Origin: Semisulcospira habei
Lineage: Eukaryota; Mollusca; Gastropoda; Semisulcospiridae
Direction: 5' to 3'
Assembly (NCBI GenBank): GCA_036245525.1
Contig: BTPG01000001.1
Coordinates: 223,133,409-223,197,408, forward strand
Length of the DNA: 64,000 nt
Made by a program: the position numbers and the translations under genes. The first letter of the stretch is position 1. The number at the start of each line of letters is the position of its first letter. Of the stretch, positions 1 to 10,858 are shown piece by piece. The notes under the pieces were generated by a model. The model was given only the letters and a program-made list of their open reading frames with translations, searched no databases and had not been told where the DNA came from.

Positions 1-560
1 AGAAACATGAGTGTTCAGGAGTGTGCTGTGGTAAAATTAATCACACGCTCAAGCTGCAGGAAAGTCTGTCGGTCTACATTCTTTCGAGGGGGATTATGAA
101 AACACGATTTAAAATCATAAAATTAACACAATTCTTTCTTTATTGTTTTATTTGTTAGTTCAAGCCACAATACATCACATATTCACGACAAACACACACA
201 ACTGTTCATGTGATGCATGCATTCTTCGTCAGAAAATTGAAGTGTAGTTTTTACAACTACAAGATACCAGAAAACTTGTCATATGACAGGTTTTCTGGTA
301 TTTTGCAAAAACTACACTTCAATTTTCTGACAAAGAATGCATGCATCACATGAACAGTTGTGTGTGTTTGTCGGGAATATGTGATGTATTGTGACTTGAA
401 CTAACAAATAAATCAATAAAGAAAGAATTGTGTTAATTTTATAATTTTAAATTGTGTTTTTACAATCCCGCTCGGAAAGAATGTAGACCGACAGACTCTC
501 CCGCAGCTTAAGCGTGTGATTAATTTTTACCACGGCATACTCCTGAACGCTCATGTTTCT
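1..560. repeat. large palindromic (foldback) element
   Basis: The left 280 bases are the reverse complement of the right 280, apart from a few substitutions and 2-4-base indels. The centre is near 282, in a perfect short palindrome around GTCATATGAC. The outer ends (AGAAACATGA and TCATGTTTCT) pair. The left edge coincides with the window edge, so the arms may extend further. No coding capacity is visible. This is a foldback or MITE-type element; the superfamily is unknown. Confidence 0.8.
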
Positions 561-1263
561 GTTTCACTTCAATTCATTTCAACGTCAACCTCCTCGACAA
601 AGGTTTTGCGGGCATCAGCACACCGATATAACACTATTGTTAACCTACTAGACCTATTTTCAGCACCCACGTGTTCGAAACGTGTGTCAGTCTTCAAAGC
701 GATCGATCGAGATTGCCTGTAAACAAAAGGACTGAGAGTTTCTAGCTTTCCGGTTGTTGCTTTCAGGTATAATTTAATTGTAAAACTAAAACTAAAAAGA
801 TTCAAGTAGAATTATTGCCTTAAACCCCGTTTTGGTTTCCTTTTTGATTAGTATTGCTCACTCACCTCGTCATCAGACTACAAATTCTACGAGCGACATC
901 TAGTTTTGACGAACATTTTTCGGTCGTGTTTTCCGGATATGACGTCATTGCCAATGTTTTAAGAGAGCGCGTCCCATGTGTAAACAGCGTTGTCAAGTGA
1001 TTTGCGAAAGGTTTGCAAATCTTTTAGGTATTTTGGAGTTTTTTAGTGTCAGTCTCTATCGAGCGAATGCTTCTGTTTTTCTCCAAAACCGTAGGCGCCC
1101 TCTTCCCATTATGATAGGTTTATAAACGTTTCTCACTGTGATACTTCACGATCGCGAGCTCTTTGTCGTTTGTAAGTGTATATAAAACTGCCGACAAGGT
1201 TTGAAGATGAAATATCACTTCAAAATTATGAAATTGACCAAAAGGCGAGTTATTGTCGCTCAG
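561..1263. other. non-coding stretch, possible promoter region
   Basis: No convincing exon or repeat was seen. Short open frames here lack splice context. A perfect CRE octamer lies at 940-947. Confidence 0.3.
940..947. promoter_or_regulatory. CRE-like octamer TGACGTCA
   Basis: Perfect palindromic cAMP-response-element consensus in a stretch richer in CG dinucleotides, about 300 bases before a candidate + strand exon. A single octamer is weak evidence. Confidence 0.25.
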
Positions 1264-1370
1264 CGAATGTAGACTGACGGAAGTGGACGAATCGCCAGTA
1301 AAGTGGGACATGCCAAAACAAATACCAGAAAACCTGCCATATAGTATATTACCTGACAGAAGTTCTGCAT
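1264..1370 (+). CDS. candidate upstream exon of the unidentified + strand gene
   Basis: An open stretch with protein-like composition (includes TEVDESPVKW and QIPENLPYSILPD) lies between a plausible acceptor (GTCGCTCAG) and a weak donor (GTATCT). If used, it ends in phase 1, which is what the exon at 5824 needs. No ATG was identified upstream in frame, so the true start is unknown. The opposite strand also has an open frame here. The assignment rests on phase and composition only. Confidence 0.3.
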
Positions 1371-1531
1371 GTATCTGGTTGTTAAGTTTTGAAGTTTTCT
1401 TCTTTTTCTTCCATTTTGCTTTGGACATTGCTGCATGGCTGTCAGTTTTGACGTGAGGAACACCAGATGAGTAAGACCGCATATTTCCAATACTGGCAGA
1501 GGATTCATCTGAAAAATATGATGACATTAGC

Positions 1532-2382
1532 TCTCACTCAATTGTCTGCATCTGTCTTGTATTAACTGCCCCAAAATGAAAAACTCAACATTTTGAATAT
1601 TTTCTATCTGGATACAACACTGACTGTTCTCCAACCCACCAACCACCAGCTACTAATGGGCCTTCTCTCTCTGAACAGCTGAAACAGGATTTTAATGAGC
1701 ACACTTGTGCGCATGAAAGAGGACAGGCATCATAGTCCAAGTCTGTATGAGATTTTGACTTAACGGATTGAGGAAAATCCCCAATCATTCTAGTCCTCCC
1801 GGGGACCAATCCCAGTAGGTCCATGCTAGCTAGCAGGCAATGCTACCTATGAGCTATGTCTCCATGTCTCAAAGCCATATATTATTTTAAAAAACTTAAA
1901 CAAAAGACTCTTGGCCCTTTGGCTTCAGAGTTTACTAAGGATAAGTATTTAGTCAACACTGCCATTGCCAAACAACAATCATTGACCTTGCAGTTGCAGT
2001 TTGTTATTGTTAATATATAAATACTTGGTGCAATATTGTGCCTACCCTCACATGCCTCAGACGAACACATTTAACACAACAGACGTCTGCTACATTATTT
2101 CAGTTCTGAAAATTAAAATGTTTTATATGCTGAAAAGTGTTAAAATACATTTGTGAACTTGAACTGTTGTCAAGTTTTTGTGAGTTTGTGCATGAATATC
2201 TGTGACTGAAATGCAACCTACACCACTTTTCAGTTCCTATCTATAATTTCGTAAGCAGTTCACCGAATAAACTCGACTGCTGTGACAAAGTGAAGCCAGG
2301 AGGTCTTTCTTTCCGTTCGTGTGATCACTGTGTGTGTATGTGCAGCACATAGGTCATTAGCCTAAGTTACTTAAGCCACACA
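1532..2382. repeat. segment A, copy 1, of a circularly permuted duplication
   Basis: This 851-bp block recurs at 4952-5802 in the same orientation with one substitution seen (near 2154/5574). It is followed directly by segment B copy 1 (2383-2836). In the other copy the order is B then A. It contains a tRNA-like repeat on the - strand. Confidence 0.9.
1575..1863 (-). repeat. candidate tRNA-derived SINE (also at 4995-5283)
   Basis: Read on the - strand from about 1863, there is a tRNA-like head with an A-box-like TAGCTCATAGGTAGC and a B-box-like GGGATTGGTCCCC about 40 bases later. An unrelated body of about 200 bases follows, ending in an A-rich stretch near 1575. The spacing suits an internal RNA polymerase III promoter. 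The same unit is inside segment A copy 2. The SINE family is not recognised. Confidence 0.4.
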
Positions 2383-2852
2383 GGCCACACAGGGCAATTG
2401 CTTCCGGTGCATGTAGTAACTTTTCCGCCAGAAATAGTTCAAAAAATTTCCTCCCTTTTTGCCATTTTTTTAGGGTGTAAAACTTCAATTGTATGCCTTT
2501 TTTGGCGTTTTGAGCAACAAAAGGCATGACAGGTGGTGTGAAAAAGAGCAAAATCTGGGTAATTTTAGTCGACCTAGTGTGTTCATGGGAGCCTAATTGG
2601 GGCATGTGCACGGTTGTATGCAGGCTTGCAGACGACAGTTTTGTCATGGGGTACTTAATGCATTTGAGTGTTGTGAAAAACGCTAACTCTTAATTTTTTT
2701 AAGAATTGCTGAAATAGCTTCTCCTGTGATGTGCTCCGCGTGGATTTTTTGTTTTGGCAGAAAAGTTCTTCGTTCATAGTTTTATGCTGCAAGAGGCTAA
2801 CAGATAACAGTGTGTGAAAAGGGGGCGTAACCTAATTGCCCTGTGTGGCCTG
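2381..2852. mobile_element. 472-bp MITE with perfect 19-bp terminal inverted repeats
   Basis: The ends are CAGGCCACACAGGGCAATT and its exact reverse complement at 2834-2852. There is no coding capacity. Bases 2383-2836 recur at 4497-4950 with one mismatch, but that second copy lacks the last 16 bases. The target-site duplication is not clear, so the superfamily is unassigned. Confidence 0.7.
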
Positions 2853-4494
2853 TAAAGGCAGAGTGAATTTTTCTACTATTGGCGTTTGGAAGGAGATTGT
2901 GCCCAAAAATCGACATTTTTTGCTTTTTATGCTGATATCAGGTGTTTTTTAGGCCATGTTGGCACTTTTGATGCCATACAAATAGCTTTATTTAGCTGTA
3001 TAAGGATTATAGAGGCAAAATGGTGCATATTTGTGCGAAGGGGAAAGAAAAGACTAGAAAACACACAGGAACAATCCCAGGTCACATTTTCTGTCATAGT
3101 AGTCATTCAAAAACCCTTCTGACAAGGTAACAGTCATTACGGTGTCATCTAGATGAAATTTAGTTAAATTTGATTTTTGTCGGTTGGCCGATTTTTTTTG
3201 CTTTTGTTTTGACTGCATTCAAAATACCCGTTTATCCTGCACAGTGTATTTTGGGCTTTGTGAGGGTCATCTTAGTGAAAACATGCTGTAAACTGCAAAC
3301 CTCAGTGTGGTGACACCAAAACATGTTGTTTTGACTGGTTTCTGAAGTCGGTTCAGATGGTGTGGTGCGGTGAAAAGGCACGGTTGTCATAAATATTATC
3401 GAGAAATTAGTGTGTGAGAAATCTCTTCACCTTTTTCAAACACAAATCATCCTGCTGTATCCTGAGCATATCTATTATGCCTAAAAATCCATGCCACACA
3501 TTTCCACCCACCCACCACCCACCCCAAACACCACCTTCTTGCCCCCATGCCCCCCCCCCCCCCCCCCAAATATCCCTCACCCCCAACCCTCAGTCATGGT
3601 AAGCCTAACGTTACTATGCTAACTCAGATCCCAAAACTATGTTAACCCTAATCCTAACTCTACTATGCTTACCCTAATAATACTAACCCAAAGCATTAAC
3701 ACGCACACCTCCCCCCCCCCCCTTCCCCCCCCCCTCCCTCCCCCCCCCCCCCTCTCCCGAATGAACGCACGCGTTCACGTGAAATTTTTGCTACTTTTTC
3801 AAGCATTTTACACTATTTAAAGCATTCTGCTGCTTTGCCATGCAAAGTAGTCAAAGTCAGAGAAGCACCTTGGTCCCTTGAGTTGGCTGGTACAAGGATT
3901 TGTAGCTGTTTGCAAGAAAAAGCATGTTGGCTGGTGATTCATTTTCAGAAAAAGTGCGGAACATAGCTTCAGTTGCCTTCAGTATCTTAAGCCTTGTTTA
4001 AAGCTGGAAGGAGGGAATAAAAGAAATGACACCTCATGCAGACTAGTTGTGGTTAGGCAGTTTGCTGAATTTTTTTAAACAGTGCAAGGGCTTTTCTATG
4101 TTGTCCAGTTGGGTTCAAAGTTGAAAAAACTGTCAAAATGGTTCTTGCTTGGGGGGGTAGTATAGCAAATAAATTGCCAAAAAATAACCAACTGTTGAAA
4201 ATTGTACTTGCTGGTTGTTTTGAATGCGTAACATGTGTGTCTGCTTGTCTGCAAAATATAGGGTTGCTAGCTTGAACATAAGTCTTTCTTTTTGGATCTT
4301 TACATGTGTGGTACTGACAGTCAGCCGCAGGAGCGAATGGTACTCCGGGCACCAAGGGGTGCAGGTAGTAATTTTGGTGCAGCTTTAAAACCATCAGCCA
4401 TTCATGTCTGAAACTTGGCAGTGTATCTTCTTATAGGGTACGGTTATCAGTGATAAAGTTTTGATTGCAGCTGACAACTTTTTTTGTTTCATTA
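2853..4494. other. non-coding spacer with poly-C tracts
   Basis: No gene was found. There are strongly strand-biased C-rich tracts at about 3496-3590 and 3707-3752, mixed with CCCTAA/CTAACCC-like text at 3600-3690 that is too irregular to be telomeric. A pyrimidine-rich run ends at 4494, directly at the insertion point of the permuted duplication. Confidence 0.5.
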
Positions 4495-4950
4495 CAGGCC
4501 ACACAGGGCAATTGCTTCCGGTGCATGTAGTAACTTTTCCGCCAGAAATAGTTAAAAAAATTTCCTCCCTTTTTGCCATTTTTTTAGGGTGTAAAACTTC
4601 AATTGTATGCCTTTTTTGGCGTTTTGAGCAACAAAAGGCATGACAGGTGGTGTGAAAAAGAGCAAAATCTGGGTAATTTTAGTCGACCTAGTGTGTTCAT
4701 GGGAGCCTAATTGGGGCATGTGCACGGTTGTATGCAGGCTTGCAGACGACAGTTTTGTCATGGGGTACTTAATGCATTTGAGTGTTGTGAAAAACGCTAA
4801 CTCTTAATTTTTTTAAGAATTGCTGAAATAGCTTCTCCTGTGATGTGCTCCGCGTGGATTTTTTGTTTTGGCAGAAAAGTTCTTCGTTCATAGTTTTATG
4901 CTGCAAGAGGCTAACAGATAACAGTGTGTGAAAAGGGGGCGTAACCTAAT
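4495..4950. repeat. segment B, copy 2 (MITE lacking its right end)
   Basis: Identical to 2381-2836 apart from one base. It stops 16 bases short of the MITE's right terminus and is fused directly to segment A copy 2. The fusion joins the sequences that in copy 1 lie at 2836 and 1532. Confidence 0.9.
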
Positions 4951-4951
4951 T

Positions 4952-5802
4952 TCTCACTCAATTGTCTGCATCTGTCTTGTATTAACTGCCCCAAAATGAA
5001 AAACTCAACATTTTGAATATTTTCTATCTGGATACAACACTGACTGTTCTCCAACCCACCAACCACCAGCTACTAATGGGCCTTCTCTCTCTGAACAGCT
5101 GAAACAGGATTTTAATGAGCACACTTGTGCGCATGAAAGAGGACAGGCATCATAGTCCAAGTCTGTATGAGATTTTGACTTAACGGATTGAGGAAAATCC
5201 CCAATCATTCTAGTCCTCCCGGGGACCAATCCCAGTAGGTCCATGCTAGCTAGCAGGCAATGCTACCTATGAGCTATGTCTCCATGTCTCAAAGCCATAT
5301 ATTATTTTAAAAAACTTAAACAAAAGACTCTTGGCCCTTTGGCTTCAGAGTTTACTAAGGATAAGTATTTAGTCAACACTGCCATTGCCAAACAACAATC
5401 ATTGACCTTGCAGTTGCAGTTTGTTATTGTTAATATATAAATACTTGGTGCAATATTGTGCCTACCCTCACATGCCTCAGACGAACACATTTAACACAAC
5501 AGACGTCTGCTACATTATTTCAGTTCTGAAAATTAAAATGTTTTATATGCTGAAAAGTGTTAAAATACATTTGCGAACTTGAACTGTTGTCAAGTTTTTG
5601 TGAGTTTGTGCATGAATATCTGTGACTGAAATGCAACCTACACCACTTTTCAGTTCCTATCTATAATTTCGTAAGCAGTTCACCGAATAAACTCGACTGC
5701 TGTGACAAAGTGAAGCCAGGAGGTCTTTCTTTCCGTTCGTGTGATCACTGTGTGTGTATGTGCAGCACATAGGTCATTAGCCTAAGTTACTTAAGCCACA
5801 CA
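4952..5802. repeat. segment A, copy 2
   Basis: The 851-bp partner of 1532-2382, at an exact offset of 3420 bases. It ends 21 bases before the first base of the exon at 5824, so the B-A block has separated that exon from a pyrimidine-rich run now at about 4476-4494. Confidence 0.9.
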
Positions 5803-5823
5803 AGATTACCTGAACACTTCCAG

Positions 5824-5995
5824 CGGATGGATTGACAGTTGTTGCAAAGCCGCAGCTTTTCAAATGTCCGTCTCAGAGAAGAAGACACACAAGTAGAGTA
5901 ACTGGAGGACGCAAGGAACGTCCTCGTGTGGCGATGAAGCCGCAAAAGTTGCGACATTTCAGGACCGAAAGTCATCCATCATCGCCATGTGTTTG
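5824..5995 (+). CDS. exon of an unidentified + strand gene
   Basis: A 172-base open exon between an acceptor (CACTTCCAG) and a good donor (GTAAGG). It encodes a basic, serine-rich stretch (for example KCPSQRRRHTSR). It enters in phase 1 and leaves in phase 2, which matches the exon at 11298, so the large LINE-bearing gap between them is an intron. No conserved domain was recognised. The acceptor's pyrimidine tract is poor because about 1.3 kb was inserted just upstream, so splicing may be altered. Confidence 0.55.
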
Positions 5996-6679
5996 GTAAG
6001 GTGAAATAAAACATGGTTTGAATGAGAACTATGGAGGCGGAGAAAAATACCACCATGTGGAATTTTCTAGTAAAATATATTAATTAGTCGCTAGTTTCAT
6101 ATTCTTATATTACCAGGGATAATTTTATTGGCTGGATTAAGTAATGTAATAGAAATTTTGGCCTTCGGCTAAAGATACAAACTTTATTTTGATCCAGTAT
6201 TCTGTCCCCAAAAGTGGAGAGTGCCGTCCCTTTTACAGCCAATAGCCCCAAACAACTTTAAGAAATATAGTTTTACTGCATGCAAAATAAATCAACAGGA
6301 CAATTTCATTCTTAGTTTAATGTACTGTTGTAAAATTTTGCAGACTAATCGGCTTTCTTGTTATCTCAAAGAACTTTTACATTTTCTCATAAAATGTAAA
6401 TGGGTCAAACTTATACTTTTTCTATTGATTTTTAGTAGAAAGACGATTCGTTGTGAGGTACGCTGCCGGACTAGCTGTTCATTTTATCAATAACTTAGGA
6501 ACATTTTTTTTTCCCATATCATGATGAACAAAAAAGATCGCCTAGCCTCACGGGAGGAACAGCTGAATTTGCTGCACCAAGAAATGTGCGTACTGTTGCA
6601 TACTGTCTTTGCTTTTCTGTGAAATATTGTATCACATAACACAATTTTGGGCAACACCGAGAATAAATGATGATATTAA
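5996..6679. other. AT-rich intron sequence before the LINE
   Basis: No supported gene. A short coiled-coil-like frame near 6520-6600 was considered, but joining it to the exon at 5824-5995 would create a stop codon. Confidence 0.4.
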
Positions 6680-7604
6680 GAAGGGTGGTCAAGGGGTCTC
6701 TGCCTGACTCGAAGGGTGGAGGCCCCAGGGGACGAGTTGCATTGGTGGTACGGGTAGTGGGGAACTCTTACAGCACCTCCCCCGGGATCACCCTAGACTA
6801 GGGTCTCTGGGCTTTTGTGACACACCCTCGTGTGTAATCTCTCCGGACTAGCATAGCATCCCTCTATCCCAAGACCGTCCGTGCGTGGTCCCTGGCCACA
6901 TTCTCTCCGAGGTGACCCCAAAAAATGGGCAGCACTAGCCCCCAGGCTAAACACGGCGGATCTAGAGGAGAGAACCTCGAAAATAAATCATTGTCCTGCT
7001 GCCTTGCAGGCCTGGCCGCTTGGCTGCGGAAAGGCTAAGGGAGGAAAACCCTGACATCAAAGCCCCCGTGTCTCCGGGGAAGGTTTTTGAGCCAGAGACT
7101 AGGACAAGGACAGTCTGATATAAAACCTACGACCCGAGGACCTCGATGCCACCGTCCCAGCTTGCTAGGCCATGGCAGACGAACCAAGGGTTTAAAGGTG
7201 GGGCCAGTACTGCGCACACTGCACTCCATCAAAAAGCTCCACCGCGCAGGCTTTAGGAAACGCTCACGGACCATGACACCGACCTTTCCAAGTCCTGTAG
7301 CAATGAGCAAGGGGCAAAACGGCAGGTGAAAGATGTCACTGGAAGCCGCAGTCTCAAACCTGCATGCAGGCGGTTCAGGATATTGGTCGCCTGATGTTGA
7401 CCTGGGGATGACACGTCACTCGGCACACCCTGAACGACCAAGCAGCCTTCTCTAAGGACAGCACTGCTTGCTCCACATGGAGAGGGGCCCAGAAAAGGTG
7501 GCCTAACCAAAGCTCATCCCCTCATAACCCCAGTTGGCTAGCCGCGGTCAACGGGCATCTTCTCCTGTGGTCAGAAAACAAGAAAAAACAACGGATCCAC
7601 TCTC

Positions 7605-8573
7605 ATGACGACCATGACTGGACTCAACGTAGCATGCTGGAACATCCGAACCATGCTCGACACAGCAGACAGCGGACGCCCTGAACGTCGCTTCACCCTG
7701 TTTGCCCATGAATTGCGGAGGTTAAACATCGACATCGCCGCGCTCAGCGAAGTACGCCTCCCGGAGGAAGGCAGCCTCCAAGAGCTTGGTGCTGGCTACA
7801 CCCTCTACTGGTCAGGCAGGCCTGCATCAGAAAGACGGCTCTCAGGCGTGGGCTTCATGGTCAAGATCCCCATTGTGGCTAAGCTGGAAAACCTACCAAC
7901 GGGTCACTCCGACCGCATCATGTCCATGTGCCTCCCACTGAGACATCAGCAATACGTCACCCTTCTCAGTGTGTACTCCCCAACCCTCCTGGCAGAGCCT
8001 GCAGAAAAAGACAAGTTCTACTCTGACCTGCACAGCCTCCTACAGAGCACCCCTGCAGACGACAAAGTCATCATCCTTGGCGACTTCAACGCCAGAGTGG
8101 GCCAAGACTCTGAAGCCTGGAAAGGAGTCAATGGCAAGCATGGCGTTGGGAACTGCAATGACAATGGCCGCCTGCTGTTGGAGTTCTGTGCAGAGCAGCA
8201 ACTTGTCATCACCAACACTACTTTCCAGCAAAAGGACAGTCGAAAGACCACCTGGATGCATCCACGCTCCAAGCACTGGCACCTTATCGACTATGTCCTA
8301 GTGCGTCAGAGGGACCGCACTGACGTCCTCCTCACCAGAGTGATGCCCAGTGCAGAGTGCCACACTGACCACCACCTTGTCCGCTGCAAACTCAGGCTCC
8401 GCCTCAAGCTGAAACCCAAGAAAGGGCCCCCCCCCCCCCCCACCCACCCTAAGAAAAAGCTTGATGTTGCCAGCCTTCGGCGTGACGACAAGAAAGCTGC
8501 CCTTCAGACAGATTTACAGCGCATGCTCAAAGACACAGTTGATCCATCAGACTCCTCCCCTGAAACACTCTGA
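7605..8573 (+). CDS. LINE endonuclease domain (exonuclease-endonuclease-phosphatase fold)
   Basis: A 322-residue frame starting at ATG. N-terminal LNVACWNIRTM carries the conserved Asn, IAALSEVRL the metal-binding Glu, ILGDFNARVG (about residue 158) the Asp-x-Asn, and the C-terminal TDHHLVRC the catalytic Asp-His. These are the landmarks of APE-like LINE endonucleases, which nick target DNA to prime reverse transcription. In intact relatives the frame runs on into reverse transcriptase. Here a TGA at 8571-8573 ends it. A run of C near 8428-8441 encodes a poly-proline patch. Confidence 0.85.
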   Translation: MTTMTGLNVACWNIRTMLDTADSGRPERRFTLFAHELRRLNIDIAALSEVRLPEEGSLQELGAGYTLYWSGRPASERRLSGVGFMVKIPIVAKLENLPTGHSDRIMSMCLPLRHQQYVTLLSVYSPTLLAEPAEKDKFYSDLHSLLQSTPADDKVIILGDFNARVGQDSEAWKGVNGKHGVGNCNDNGRLLLEFCAEQQLVITNTTFQQKDSRKTTWMHPRSKHWHLIDYVLVRQRDRTDVLLTRVMPSAECHTDHHLVRCKLRLRLKLKPKKGPPPPPTHPKKKLDVASLRRDDKKAALQTDLQRMLKDTVDPSDSSPETL

Positions 8574-10806
8574 GAACAACTGAAAACTGCTATTGCAAAA
8601 TCTTCTGTGGAAGTCTTGGGCTTTGTTAGAAAGAGGAACAAAGACTGGTTTGATGAAAACGACGTAGAGATCCAGGAACTTCTAGCAAAAAAATGAGCCG
8701 CCCACCAGGCCCACCTAGCCCAGCCTTCCTGCCCTGTGAAGAAGTCTGCCTTCCACCTGATCTGCAGCAGTCTCCAGCGCAAGCTTAGAGAGCTCCAGAA
8801 CGAGTGGTGGTCCAGACTGGCACAGAGGACCCAGCTTTGCGCTGACAACGGTGACTACAGGGGCTTCTACGAAGCACTGAAAGCAGTGTATGGCCCCAGG
8901 CACCTGGTACAAAGTCCCCTGCGAAGCGCTGATGGACAGGCACTCCTCACAGATAATACCTCCATCTTGAACCGCTGGTCGGAATACTTTTAGGACCTCT
9001 TTAGCGCTGAGCGCACTGTTCAAGAAACAGTCATCCTCCAAATCCCACACCTCCCACTAAAGGTTGAATTGGACGAACCACCCACCGCTGAAGAGACCCT
9101 CACAGCCATCCACCAGCTCAAGAGTGGCAAAGCAGCAGGCATTGACGGAATCCCTCCAGAGATCTACGAAGCACTGAAAGCAGTGTATGGCCCCAAGCAC
9201 CTGGTACAAAGTCCCCTGCGAAGCGCTGATGGACAGGCACTCCTCACAGATAATACCTCCATTTTGAACCGCTGGTCGGAATACTTTCAGGACCTCTTCA
9301 GCGCTGAGCGCACTGTTCAAGAAAAGTCATCCTCCAAATCCCACACCTCCCACTAAAGGTTGAATTGGATGAACCGCCCACCGATGAAGAGACCCTCACA
9401 GCCATCCACCAGCTCAAGAGTGGCAAAGCAGCAGGCATTGACGGAATCTCTCCAGAGATCTGGAAGCCTGGAGGCCCAGCTCTGCACAACAAGCTCCACG
9501 ACCTCTTTCTCTGCTGCTGGGAGAAAGGAACACTACCAAAGGATCTCTGTGATGCAGTCATCATCACCCTGTACAAGAACAAAGGAGAGAAGTCTGCCTG
9601 CTCTAATTATCGTGGAATTACCCTGCTGTCCATTGCCGGGAAAATTCTCGCAAGGCTGCTTCTGAATCAGCTGGTACCTGTCATCGCTGAAGACCACCTC
9701 CCAGAGGGCCAGTGTGGCTTCAGAGCCAGCAGGAGTACCACCGACATGGTCTTTGTGCTGAGACAGCTTCAGGAGAAGTGCCGCGAGCAGAACAAAAGGC
9801 TGTACGTAACGTTTGTTGACCTAAGAAAAGCGTCAGGCAAGGCATGTGGCAGATCCTGGAGCGACTTGGCTGTCCCCCAAAGTTCCTCAGCATGATCGTC
9901 CAGCTCCATGAGGACCAGCACGCCAGGTCAGACTCAACAATGACCTATCAGAACCATTCTCCATTCTCAACGGCGTGAAGCAGGGCTGCGTGCCGGCACC
10001 GACCCTCTTCACCATCTTCTTTAGCATGATGTTGAAGCAGGCCACAGTGGACCTCGACGATGACGATGCAGTGTACATCAGGTATCGTCTCAATGGCAGC
10101 CTGTTCAACCTCAGACGACTGCAGGCCCACACCAAAACCCTAGACCGACTGATTTGTAAGCTGCTCTTTGCTGACGCTGCCCTCGTTGCACACACAGAGA
10201 GAGCCCTGCAGCGCATCACGCCCTGCTTTGCAGATGCTGCCCAGCTCTTTGGACTCGAGGTCAGTTTGAAAAAGACAAGAGGTCCTTCATCAGCCAGCAC
10301 CCAAGGAAGAGCATCGCCCTCCCCACTTCACCATCGGCGAGCCCGAACTGAAGTCTGTACACCAGTTTACCTACCTTGGCTGCATCATCACGTCAGACGC
10401 CAAGCTGGACAAGGAGCTGGACAACAGGCTGGCAAAAGCGAACAGAGCTTTCAGGCGACTATACAAGCGGGTGTGGCACAATCAACAGCTGAAAAAAGGC
10501 ACCAAGATCAGCGTGTACAGAGCTGTCATCCTCACCACTCTGCTGTATGGTTCCGAGTCCTGGGCCCTCTACCGCAGCCAACTACGACTCCTCGAATGCT
10601 TTCACCAGCGCTGCCTGCGTATCATCCTCAGCATTCACTGGAGTGACTATGTCACCAATGTCGAGGTCCTTGAACAGGCGGAAACTGTGAGATTCGAGGC
10701 TTTGCTGCTGCGGACACAGCTTCGCTGGGCGGGGCACGTCTCCAGGATGGAGGATCATCGCCTACCCAAGATCACTCTGTTCGGCGAGCTCGCCACTGGA
10801 CACTGA
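8574..10806 (+). pseudogene. LINE reverse transcriptase, disrupted
   Basis: The reading continues from the endonuclease through stops at about 8694 and 8991. RT landmarks: a GKAAGIDGI block, SNYRGITLLS, a GFRASRSTTDM block and FVDLRKA (near 9810-9830). Then come frame changes, VKQGCVPAPTLF (about 9978), an LLFADA block (about 10160) and LLYGSESWALY (about 10540). The family's FADD catalytic pair reads FAD followed by Ala here, as if one codon were lost. A 297-bp tandem duplication (8867-9459) precedes the palm. The frame at 10471-10806 holds the thumb-like C-terminal part. Confidence 0.8.
8867..9459 (+). repeat. 297-bp tandem duplication inside the LINE
   Basis: Unit 1 is 8867-9163 and unit 2 is 9164-9459, nearly identical. 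Unit 1 carries a TAG at 8991-8993. Unit 2 lacks one base (near 9322), which shifts frame. The unit length is a multiple of three, so the duplication alone would have kept the frame. Confidence 0.85.
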
Positions 10807-10858
10807 GACAGAGGGGCACCAAAGAAGAGATACAAAGACAGTCTCAAAAAGCCACTTA

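Noticed and set aside
1120..1527. 135-residue open frame on the - strand, with a splice-like interval 1353-1508
   Set aside because: Low-complexity Lys/Ser composition. The + strand frame at 1264-1370 fits the phase of downstream exons better, and part of the region resembles the edge palindrome.
3600..3690. Telomeric repeat relic
   Set aside because: CTAACCC-like words are irregular and mixed with other text, with no run of perfect hexamers.
6520..6600. Coiled-coil-like short exon (NKKDRLASREEQLNLLHQEM)
   Set aside because: Joining to the exon ending at 5995 would create a stop codon, and phase agrees only when it is skipped.
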